From assembly GCA_951799405.1 (NCBI GenBank), contig OX637344.1, forward strand, positions 16,864,001-16,928,000: a stretch of 64,000 nucleotides of DNA. Reading direction: 5' to 3'. The stretch is from Agapetus fuscipes (Eukaryota; Arthropoda; Insecta; Trichoptera; Glossosomatidae). Position 1 is the stretch's first letter. The number at the start of each line of letters is the position of its first letter. Below, piece after piece: positions 1 through 9,857 of the stretch. Made by a program: the position numbers and the translations under genes. A model generated the notes under the pieces. The model was not told where the DNA came from and ran no database searches. It worked only from the letters and a program-made list of their open reading frames with translations.

Positions 1-183
1 TATAGAAAATGGTCCACTTTGCAAATGTCACCCCTGTTTCAAAGAAGGTCGACAGGAGTCGGTTTTTATGTTCTAGGTTCACATGCGGCATGCGCAAGCG
101 CGAACTACTACGTGTATGCTTGTGAGAATTCATGTAATGTGAATCCCCAATGCTACATATCTTTGCAACTTAGATTAGATTCG
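1..183 (+). repeat. LINE-A 3' end fragment
   Basis: Carries the LINE-A 3' UTR landmarks: a degraded CCCCTGTTTCA segment, then GCGGCATGCGCAAGCGCGAAC, ending AACTTAGATTAGATT (5-bp tail class). The left side is cut by the window edge. Confidence 0.8.
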
Positions 184-639
184 GTTGACATGCAAAAATG
201 TTGCAGATGACTGGACGTCTGTGGGTAAAAAGAAAAATGGAAAAAAAATGTATGGACTATTAGTGTAATGGTTTAAGAGTGAATTGAACTGAGCAACAAA
301 GGAATGATTCAGCATGTAAAAACGCGAACATACAGGTGCCGGACAGTGACAGAGAGTTTTCCCTTTACGACCGTCGGACACGTCATGTTAAACTTTATTA
401 CATTTAATCTTTATTTACTGGAAAACACAAAAAGGTTTATTCACGACATATTAAATCTCAAGCTTATCTATAGATCATCGTTCTTTCGTATGTAAAATTC
501 ACGTTAAGTGGCGGTCGAGCCATGGATTTGCTGTGTGTGAATAACAATGAACTAGTCAGAGACAGTTGCGTTCAACCTAAGGTTTTTAAGAGTACTTAAA
601 AAAAATATTAGTCCATGTAATGCCAAGACAACTCATGTT
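184..639. other. No gene seen
   Basis: AT-rich sequence with only short open frames and no recognisable domain or repeat. Confidence 0.5.
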
Positions 640-878
640 CTTTGACTTATAGGTTGGTATGAGGCTGACCACCCATCCTGCGAAACTGGTTTACTTTGCC
701 AATGTCACTTCTATTTTAGGGAAGGTCCGGTCGGCCAGAGTTACAAGGCTTATGTTCATTTGAGATTGGGTTTTTATATTGTAAGTCCACATGCGGCATG
801 TGTAAGCGCGAACTTATGTGAAAATATGTGTCTGCTTGTGGGAATGCATTAAATATGATACGCCTCATATACATATAT
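640..878 (+). repeat. LINE-A 3' end fragment
   Basis: Starts at TTGACTTATAGGTTGGTATG and runs through the CACATGCGGCATGTG hairpin. The tail is lost or decayed. Confidence 0.85.
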
Positions 879-1024
879 GTTATGTCGGTGTTATGGCCGC
901 GGGGTCAAGTCAGGTTATTTGGAACCGGATAACGTTGGTTCGAATCCCGCGACGATAACTTCGACCCTGGTTCAACAGATGCCGTTACATGCACACAAGT
1001 TTCTGCTTTCGTATGAAGACAACT

Positions 1025-1306
1025 CGCTGCCTTAGTTCTTGTTTATCGTATACGCTATTGAGAAAATTTAACATGAGCAATGTTTGCATTTATACCTACT
1101 GGACCAATGTGTCTTATGAAAACAAGAAATTTATTTAAAAAATATTTAAAAGAACTCTCACATTATCGAGTTTTACGGTTTTTCTTAGCTCAGATTGTGT
1201 AGAATATGAGTCATAAGACAACTACTTGAAAAAGTAGTTGTCTTATGACTCATTTGTTGTTGAAAGATTTGACAAGATTGGCGTATACGATAAACAAGAA
1301 CTGGGG
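1025..1306. mobile_element. MITE-E inserted in SINE-C
   Basis: A 22-bp perfect inverted repeat lies at 1034-1055 and 1281-1302. The interior shares blocks with 13773-14158 and 44440-44600 (for example CTTAGCTCAGATTGTGTAGAA). It is non-coding. The superfamily is unknown because no clear TSD could be fixed. Confidence 0.65.
1206..1253. repeat. 22-bp perfect hairpin inside MITE-E
   Basis: Arms 1206-1227 and 1232-1253 are perfectly complementary around a GAAA loop. The MITE-E copy at 13.8 kb has TTGTCTTAAGAATCAAATTC here and lacks this long hairpin. Confidence 0.85.
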
Positions 1307-1390
1307 GAACGAACTGGCCAGGCAAAATAGGTTGGTGTATTGAATTCCTTTCCACAAATCTATTAAGTATTAGATTTAAAAAAAAGGTTG

Positions 1391-2589
1391 AATTTCACTG
1401 ACTTTGGACAATGACAACTTAATATCGATAAAAACCACATAAATAAGTAACGGTCCATAAATTATAATAGTAAAGTAGTTGTCCAGACCTCGGTAAACCT
1501 TAATCTGTAATCAATAACAAAAAAAAACATGTGCATACCTAAATTCTTATCTTTCTTTTTATTGAGGCTGGTATGAACCATTTTTTATTGAGGTTGTAAA
1601 AAATGGCACAATTATGCCATTTTACTATCCGATTCAGAGGCACAACAAGAAGAAGAAAGTTACCGAGAGTTGTGACGTCATACGGCCAATAAAAAGAAAG
1701 ACCTTTCTTTCAGTTTCATTTCTCTTTAAATATTCCTACATACTTCTACATATCTTGCTAAGCGACCCTCATATCTTAAGGGTGATTGAGAGGTCAGCGC
1801 GCCCAACTTTGATGACCGAAATAACCCATATTTTGAATGGTAAGGTAGTATTTTTTCTCCAGTTTAAATTAACACATAAAATAAGGTATTTTTTTCCATA
1901 AAATACCAATTCAAAATAATTTTATTTACGGAGATACCTTAAATGGAGATTTCCACTGTTCTTATGAATAAATCCTAACTTTTTTTTATTTCAAAACATT
2001 CATTTTGATTAGTTTTATTTTTTCTACTTGTTAGTTGTTTTTTTTTACTTTTCATTGATTTTTTATGATTATTTAAAAAGTACCCAAATTTTGCATACGA
2101 TATTGTAGCTAAATTCGTCTTTTAATGGTTTATTTTCCTTTTAGGATTTGAAGTGATATTTTTTATGTTTTCAATGCATTACTTGTTTTATTTTTTCTCC
2201 TCTAATTTATAATTAATAATGGAAAAAGAAAGATTTTCATACAAAAAATGATCCAGTCTTTGGCGCCACGGATAAACTGTGGCGGATTCGTGAACTGGCT
2301 TTAAATATAATATCTCCTCCGTTTTTGACCAAAAAATTATGAGTCCGATTATGAGTCCGAAAATGGTGTAACGGAGTTCAAGCGTTTACGTTAAAACTGG
2401 ACCAAACAGGTACAAAAATGCATGAAAACCAAAACGCCAGCTCGAGATGCTGTTTAAGATTCGATACATTTTTCGCATGCGGTCTATTTCCTATAGTTAC
2501 GAGAATTTTACACTTCGGGTATACTCGTATATCTTCGTATATCGACGGAAATGCACGAGTGGCTGTGGTTTAGTAAAATACGTATATAC
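1391..2589. other. No gene seen
   Basis: Strongly AT-rich with homopolymer runs. A 95-codon open frame near 1614 has low-complexity composition and no recognisable domain, so I do not call it. Confidence 0.5.
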
Positions 2590-3278
2590 AGGTCGCACCT
2601 TTAATAATAAACCGTAACAACTCAAAAATCATGATTGTTGGGAAATCGCGTTTAAAGTTTTGCAAGTTTGGCGCCGATTACGTTTTAACGAAATTTATGA
2701 AATTTGAGCATTGTGATGTAATGTAAATGTTTTAATTGTATTGTCAATAAAATATTCTTTTAAATGGCATATAAAAATAGTTAATATTGTTTATAGTTTT
2801 TAAAATTTTATAGTTTAAAAAAGACATTAGCGACTTGTATCTCTTTATGATTAAAAATGCAAGTAAATACTTAAAATGGTATGGGATATAAAACCTATTA
2901 TTACAGTTTATTATTTTTAAAAAGCTGTGAAATATTTGACATTCAGAAATAATGCAGTTTATTAGTAAAATCAAATGAATTTTTTTTTGACTTTAAGTTA
3001 TAATGCAGTTTATGATTAAAAAATAATAAATCATGACCAATTAGTTTCGTAGTAATATGTTGGTAAAAAACAAAAATAATATTATAATAAGTTAATTTTA
3101 TTCAAATTAAAATACAAATTACAATCTACTGAAAATAATCAAAAGGAATTTATCAATAATAATAATTTTAGAGAAATAACCTCATCGTTAGCAAGGTTTG
3201 CACAAAAACAAAAAAGTTCTTAAATAACTATGAGATAACATTATGGGATGAGGTGTCATACAATTAAAAAATATATAA

Positions 3279-5557
3279 TTAATTGAGTATAGAATTGTAA
3301 AAAGATGAGTAATACTCTGGAATTAACCCTTTGGTAATAAGCTCCTTTAAATCCTTCTGTTTATTGGCGCTCAGTTGTTGTTTCTCAGTATAATATACGG
3401 CTTGTAAGTCGTAAATTACGACTTTATTGTCTTTACTTGCATTAGTCCTGTCAGTCAATTTTTCTTTCCTAGATAATTCTTTTTCTTTAATGTGCTTTAG
3501 ATATTTTTCTTCCATTTGTTGTTTTTGATCACCAAATAAATTAGCATAGGAACAGCACAGGTCACATTGGTCTTTTTTCGGCTGGTGAAAATGTAAATTA
3601 AATTCTTCCGTAAAAATTTTGTAGTAGGTAAAGTAGTTGCCAACTTCTTTACTACTTAGAGTTTGCAACCCTGTAAAGTCTTTGTAGAGATCTTTAATAG
3701 TCTTATCTCCACATATATACTCCCTTGTGGTTTGAGCTCTAATATAGTGTGATTCTAGTCTAGGAATAGATTCGATGTGCTTTTTTATGTCGGCTACCAA
3801 TTCAGAATTCAATACTTTATTGTGACCATGTTTTCCGCGTTTGTCTTCCGACAAGTCGCCCATTTCATCTGTTTTTGTCACCACTGTGTGAATCATTCTG
3901 TTGGTGATGTCCAAGGTGCTTTTGAAAAATTGTTTGCATACTCTAGTTTTGTTTTTATCCAGAGTCAAGTAGAAAGCTTTATTAGCACGTCTGGGAGTTT
4001 TAGCATTGGTGTATTTGTATTTGGGTTTTACATCAACCATGCAACTCCTTATGAATGCTCTTTGCTTATCTAAATTCCCCAATTTCCAAAAACGATTAAA
4101 TATTTCGTATCTTCCTTGGGTATCGAATTTTTCTGAACATTTCAATCTGCACTTGTCGGTACATGGAGTCTTGAGGCAACGAGCGGCCTTAACAGTATGT
4201 TTGCTAGTTTTGGACATAGACACATAAGCTCGTCCTTCGTTTCGCATCCTTTTTGTTCTATTTTGTTTCCATTTCGCAGGATTTCTTAACCGTTTACGAC
4301 CTCTGTTTTGTATGTCCTGGTTTGATATATCGTTATCAGAGCTTGAGGAATCCAAGTTTGATGGAAATAGAAAATTTGTTTTTCTTTGTTCATAAGTGTT
4401 AATAAATTTGTCTTCAAGGCTGAATGTAGGATCGTCCATATCATCGTCTATGTCACTCTCATCAGTGAATATAGGTGAAATTGTGATTGGGACATTCATT
4501 GCACAAGGTCTCCGTGTTCGTTTGCTACTCTCAGCTGTTGAAGTCTAAAAAATAAACAATTATTAATTAAATGTTCATTTTATAGTTAAAGAAAGATTTT
4601 TTTAAATTATTTTTAAAACATAAAGTAATTACATCAGAATTGCCATTGTTTTGCATTGTGTTTTTTTCCGTTGCATGTTCTTCTAATTCAGGAGCCGTGG
4701 GTGCTATTGAAGAAGCCAAGTCAATTTGTAGTTTGCTGCTCTCTCGAGTGTGTCCGTTAGTATGTCCTGTAGATGTTGAGCTATCAGATGAGAAAGACGA
4801 GCTTGATGAACTCGAAGAAGAAGATATTCGTCTTGATTTGGTTATTTTTTCTTCAATTTCTTTAGTATTGTCCACATCATTTTCATACGAAAAACCATCA
4901 CTGTCATAGTCTGGTACAAGATTTGTTTTTAATCCAGTGACTTGTAGTGATTGGCTTACCAAATTGACAGTTTCAACTGAACTTAGTGGTTGAGGATCCT
5001 GAAATTTTATTGAAGTAAGTAATCATGGAACACTATTTTTGTTATTATATTTTAGTGAGATAATGTTAAAACAACTTACACGATCTCTTGCTCCTAGCTC
5101 CAATTCACGCCACTTTTGAGGGGAATCAGACAGTGATTTTAATTTAGCTTTTTCCTTCAGTTTCTGAAAAATTAAAACAAAGTTAGACAGTTAAGTAATG
5201 ACTTTCACTAAAATATTTGCATTAGATAAGACCTTACTTCAGAATCATCACGATAAGTTTCATTTCCGACCATATTCCAACGTGGGTTTATATTTTCATT
5301 GTATTTGAAGACCTCTTCGCGTGGCTAAAACAATAATGTATATTTTATTGAATAGGGATTACGGTGGTTATATTGTCCGACAGATGGCTACTATGTAGAA
5401 AGTTATTTATGGAATAACACTGTATAATACTAACCTTATTGCTGTCACAGTCACCAGCATCCTCCACGTCTCCACGCGTAAACACGTCGTCCTCCCGAGA
5501 CATTTCGGATGGTTGGACCAAGGCCAAAATTTTTTGACTCCTCCATAGCCTCTTCAT
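3279..5557 (-). CDS. Five-exon transposase-like gene, catalytic core deleted
   Basis: Spliced exons on the minus strand are 5435-5557, 5238-5324, 5080-5163, 4633-4998 and 3279-4544. Every intron starts GT, ends AG and is phase 0. The product is 641 aa (41+29+28+122+421). The first ATG opens MKRLWRSQKILALV. Visible parts are an acidic, Ser-rich stretch encoded by exon 4, a basic block (RGRKRLRNPAKWKQNRTKRMRN), a Cys cluster (CLKTPCTDKCRLKC) and, near the end of exon 5, KKDQCDLCCSYANL then KVVIYDLQAV. In insect proteins of this kind as I remember them, YDLQAV leads into a roughly 200-residue region with the acidic catalytic residues. Here it passes at once to YYTEKQQLSANKQKDLKELI and a C-terminal segment ending in a stop. 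I infer an in-frame deletion of the core. The role would be DNA transposition in the nucleus; this copy is more likely a DNA-binding remnant. Sola membership is moderate confidence, the exon structure high. Confidence 0.75.
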
Positions 5558-6179
5558 TCTTCAATATTATAGGCTAAAACTTTTAAAAGTGATACCTGCT
5601 TAACATGAAAGAGAAACAAAAACAAACAAGTTTAAATATCTAATTGAAGTTTTGCAAACAAATAAATCATAAACTGCATCAAATAATAATTGATCTTAGA
5701 TTTTGGATAAGTTTTCATAATAAATCGATGTAAACTTAAATGATCCAAGTAAATTCTCCTTTATTTAGAAATAAAACGCAACAAATCGAATAAGTGTTTG
5801 AATGCTGCCACATTTTTATTCATAAAACGAATTAACTCTAAATGGCTCAAAATGAGCAGATTTATTTTTAAAAATAAAGAGAAATAAGTCAAATAAATAC
5901 ACTTTACTATTAAAATAAATAAATATGAGGTCCTTACTTGTTAGTGTTAAATTGCACTATTTTGAATTGGTTCACCCGAAAACTCGTCCCACTCCAATCA
6001 CTTCCGGTATAACACTGACTGATTCGTTATTTGAATACCAACGCCACCAACGGTTTAATCAAAAAGAGAGAGTCGATCCTCTATCTCACTTGTAATGCTC
6101 TGAATGCAGCGCCTCTTGGACTCAACGTATTCATTTCTCGTAGTTAACGCGTTTTATTATTAAATCTCAGAAAACCCAT
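5558..6179. other. 5' region of the transposon, no further gene
   Basis: AT-rich segment between the start codon and the right TIR. It presumably holds the element's promoter, but I could not single out a TATA box or initiator. Confidence 0.4.
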
Positions 6180-6352
6180 TTTTTGAGTTGTTACGGTTTA
6201 TTATTAAAGGTGCGAGGTATTCCACTAGCAAGATTCATTGGCAAAACATAAATTATTTCGCCGTGTCAGAATATCGTCGCCTTACTTTCAAAACCTCGTA
6301 TCTCAAAAAAATAAATATTCTTCTATATAATATTACATAACTACTACATACT

Positions 6353-6957
6353 CGATGGTTTGAGCATATGGAGAGAATGAATGAGGAAAGACTGACGAAG
6401 AAAGTATATGTGGCAAGAATGGAAGGGCGTGGGTTCGAATCCCGGCGGAGCACAAAAAATATACCATTTATATTTTCAAATTTGCTCTTCGCTGGATGAA
6501 AAATTCATAAACCTTTACCAAAGACTGGAGGAAATGAAAGAAGTATGTAAGGAAAGATAGAAATGGCGGTTGATCTGTAATGTTGGCGGCTTGGGTTTAT
6601 AAAATTGGAATTTGTTTTAGTTTTGATGTCCATAGAAATGATTATTTATTGATTTAAATTGTCGTGTATGTTCCTTGACTTATAGGTTAGTATGCGGCTG
6701 ACCACCCATGCTGTAAAAATGGTTCAATTTGCCAATATCACCCCTGTCTCAGGGAAGGACGGCAAGAGTTGCAGGGTGTATGTCCATTTGAGATTTGGTT
6801 TTTATGTTGTAGGTTCACATGAGGCATGTGCAAGCGCAAACTTGTACGTGTCTGGTTGTGAGAATGCATGTAATGTGAATCTCCAATGTAACATATCTTT
6901 GCAACTTACATTAGATTAGATTAGAATTGATATAAATCTCTGCAGCTTAGATTAGAT
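6353..6957 (+). mobile_element. LINE-A 3' end with SINE-A patch
   Basis: 6353-6427 encodes RT C-terminal residues (WFEHMERMNEERLTKKVYVARMEG). At 6428 it switches to SINE-A sequence (B box GGTTCGAATCCC, then GGCGGAGCAC), and near 6530 it returns to LINE-A (EMKEVCKE, frame broken). The LINE-A 3' UTR follows, ending in TTAGATTAGATTAGA (5-bp tail class). The SINE block replaces about 130 bp of LINE sequence. Confidence 0.75.
6428..6530 (+). repeat. SINE-A fragment inside LINE-A
   Basis: Begins at the tRNA B box and continues through the body (AAAAATATACCATTTATATT...CTTTACCAAAGACTGG). It has neither the A box nor the 3' tail. Confidence 0.75.
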
Positions 6958-8020
6958 AAGTAAATTATTTAAGTTAACCTGCTTTGTTTCATTGCTATAA
7001 AAATCACATTAAGCAGAAATAAAGCACTTACTGCCTCTTTAATTGTACATTTGCTAAGAAAAAAAGTAGTATCTGTCACTTACTGCTTTTATGCTTAGTT
7101 TTTCTTATAACCAAAAAGCAGTAAGTGTTATAATTTTATGAATTTTTAATTTATTTTCATATTTTTTAATAGTTATACGTAAAAGGTCACTCACAAAAAC
7201 CATGGTAAAAAATTGAAACTGAAAATCTTTAAATTTAAATAAGTTAGCCCAACAAACTCAAGTTTGAAGTAGATTATCTCAAAACAAATATTTTGCAGAT
7301 ACTTCCTTTTTGGTAAGCAGGGCAGAACAGCAGAACGTCGCACTGGTAAATAAAAATAATGCTCTGCACACAAATCCGTGTTTGTATTCAAGATGCAATA
7401 TTTTGTTAAAGTTTGTGTACAACACTATTATGTGTGCTGAATCTTTTATCTGAAGATTCACAATTAATTATATAAAAAGTAAAACGCTCTCAAGGAGCGT
7501 TGTGTTACTTTCTATACAATTTTGTGAAAAATGAAATGTGTAACAAATAATAAATTAATTTATTTCGAAATAAAGTAAATACTTTTATTTTAAAAATGTA
7601 AAACTTATTGATTTTAATTAAAGTCAGGATTTTTTTGATGTATTATAAAAAAGAAACACAAAATGGCTAAGAAAAGTTTCTAAGCCCTACCGGTGAATTC
7701 TAAAAGCGTTTACACAACCATAGCGTTTATCCAAAAGTTTATAAAAACTAAAACGCTGGGGAGTAACGCCATCTAATCATGATGAGTCAAAGTTATTTGA
7801 CATAAAATTACGATTTTAGTTTCATAAAACAATTAAAGAGGTTCTTTAGTCCCGATATTAATAATCTTCTTAAACTCTCGTATAACCTTAAATGAGATCG
7901 GTAAACAGACAATTTAGAAAATTAAATAAAAACCTGTTTATCTTCATTCAATATATAATTAAGTACAAACCAAGTCATATGCTTTTTTGGGTTCATTTTT
8001 ATTTTACTTTAGCGATTCGG
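6958..8020. other. No gene; two small inverted repeats
   Basis: CACTTACTGCTTTT near 7076 is repeated inverted as AAAAGCAGTAAGTG near 7116. The hairpin at 7483-7501 is described separately. Open frames here are short and unrecognised. Confidence 0.5.
7483..7501. repeat. AACGCTC/GAGCGTT hairpin
   Basis: A 7-bp stem with a 5-nt loop (TCAAG), followed by TACTTTCTATACAATTTT. The same layout with different but paired stem bases occurs at 23022-23036 and partly at 23192-23206. Confidence 0.6.
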
Positions 8021-8029
8021 GACAGTCGC

Positions 8030-8098
8030 TTGCCCAACCTTTTTACTAATTCCAACCTTTTTACTAACTCCAACCTTTTTACTAACTCCAACCTTTTT
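8030..8098 (+). repeat. 19-bp tandem repeat
   Basis: Four near-identical units of CCAACCTTTTTACTAAYT. Related but more diverged units lie at 12385-12490 on the same strand. Confidence 0.85.
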
Positions 8099-8109
8099 TT
8101 ATGCCGTCA

Positions 8110-9264
8110 CTTTGATTCCTTCTCTATCGTAATTTTTTTGCAATCACACTATACATGTATTTTCAATGCATAATATGCATTTTTTTTCTTTTTTTCTCTG
8201 TGTGTATTAACTTTCTCTATTTTTTCTCACTTGTATTTTTCTTTCCCCATATTTCTTTTCTTTTCTTTAACTTATTTTTCTTATATGTGTGCTATTACAT
8301 AGTTATCCTTTGTTTCCTATCATCGATATAAATAATATACATAGATGGAGCGCGTGAGTGTTTTCTTATACAAACGGTTGTGCCACAAAATTGTAGAAAG
8401 AAAGAGAAAGAAACATTAGAAATTTTGTTATGTTTCTGTCTCTTTCTGATCTCCATGACAACATCAGGGGCCGCTGACAACACAACAGCTGAGGCTGACG
8501 TCTCACAACATACGTTTCCCAAAATGTAAGGAAAAATAACTTCATACGAATAAATTCACATTTAAAAAAATAATCAGTGCATTATATTTAAGGTTGTGTA
8601 GGAACTAAAAAAAAACTTAAACAAAAAAGACGCATTACTGACTGTATCTTACTTTTATGTAATAGAGTATTTTTTGATAATTTTATGAATATCAGCAGAT
8701 TTTTTTCTCCGTTATTTTAAAGGAGCATCTCTGAAAGTTGTCTTATATGCTTATTTACATTTTAACATCTTTATTTCTTTTGTATTTATATCTAAATAAA
8801 CCTTAAAAAATACGATTAATGCGTCTAATATAAGAAAAAAAATCTATCGTCAAATAATGGGTATAAGTATGAAGAACTGAGTTTTTTTTTATATTTTGTG
8901 GTTTTTTACTGTATGCTTTTGTTTGTAATAATTCATCACGTGCTTATCATGAGTTTTATTTCATTAAATTAACTTATTTCTATTATATGGGGAAATTTGA
9001 AAATTTGATGAAACTGTCAGGCTATCTTCGCATGATAGTTGTTTTCAATTTACATGTAGGTACCTCGATGTTTCCTTGCCGACGCTTGGTAAACAACTGA
9101 TTGCAAATGGGGCATACACTATCATTTAGGGCAACAATGATGTGGATCGGATATATACGCTAATGCTCCATCTATATATTTTATTTAAATCAATGTTTCC
9201 TATGTATTGATTTTTTAATTTAATAGGGCCGATCACGAATTGCACCCTCCGCGTGACTAGGCTG
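8110..9264. other. No gene seen
   Basis: Pyrimidine-rich then AT-rich sequence. The 75-codon minus-strand frame near 8300-8520 shows no family signature. Confidence 0.45.
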
Positions 9265-9481
9265 GAATTAAGTAATTTTTATAATTATTTAAAAAAATTA
9301 AATGGAAACAAAGTTTTAATTCACTTATTTATTTCTTTTTTGCTCGAATATTTTCGCCTAATGAGGCATCTTCGGGAGCAGAATAGTTACAAATATATTT
9401 TATAAAATAATTTTCAAAACAATTTATTTTCCAAAACAAAAACAAAATTCATAGATAAAAAAAAAAATTTGAATACAAATG

Positions 9482-9857
9482 TCTATAATCTATAATCTAT
9501 CTATAATCTAAGTTGCAAGGATATATTCATTCAAAGCTCTCAGATGTATGCCCACAAACAAACACGTGTAGTTCGCGCTTACAAATGCTGATTGTGTACT
9601 TACGAATAAAATCCAAACCTCAAATGAACATAAGCCCTGCAACTCTTGCCGACATTCCCTGAAACAGGGGTGACATTGGCAAAGTGAACCATTTTTTACA
9701 GTATGGGTGGTCAGCCTCATACCAACCTATAAGTCAGGGAATACGAGTAATAAATAACATTTAAGTATAAGAAAACAACAAAACCTTAAAAATAAATCTA
9801 TACAAAAAAAGTAAAAAATGTCTTGTGCAAAAAATGTAGCAAGCCAATAAACCAACA
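9482..9857 (-). repeat. LINE-A 3' UTR, reference copy
   Basis: Contains the conserved CCCTG-TTT-CAGGG hairpin and the CCTTGCAACTTAGATT terminus leading into TTATAGA units. The dispersed LINE-A fragments in this list are matches to this segment. Confidence 0.85.

Larger units (their letters stand above)
885..1390 (+). repeat. tRNA-derived SINE-C, interrupted
   Basis: The head has a B-box-like GGTTCGAATCCC near 931, followed by CGACCCTGGTTCAACAGATG. The 3' part (CAGGCAAAATAGGTTGGTG, then an A-rich tail) resumes after about 1310. The same blocks are contiguous in the minus-strand copies at 35385-35665 and 52853-53008, so the piece between them is an insertion (MITE-E). Confidence 0.7.
2594..6214 (-). 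mobile_element. Complete cut-and-paste DNA transposon, probably Sola-like
   Basis: The ends are perfect 35-bp inverted repeats, 2594-2628 and 6180-6214, both beginning CGCACCTTTAATAATAAACC. They are flanked by the direct repeat AGGT (2590-2593 and 6215-6218), a 4-bp TSD. Inside is one minus-strand five-exon gene (3279-5557). A 4-bp TSD together with the transposase-like N-terminal half fits the Sola superfamily; Chapaev also makes 4-bp TSDs. The TIRs and TSD are read directly. The superfamily is inferred from memory of the family. Identical TIRs suggest a fairly recent insertion, but the encoded protein lacks its core, so the copy is probably not self-mobilising. Confidence 0.85.

Noticed and set aside
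1614..1901. 95-codon frame as a gene
   Set aside because: AT-rich, low-complexity composition, no family signature, and no splice or promoter context.
6692..6919. Recurring short proteins of the type MRLTTHAVKMVQFANITPVS
   Set aside because: They recur in all LINE-A 3' UTR copies and shift frame between them. The conservation is at the nucleotide level, so this is UTR, not a peptide gene.
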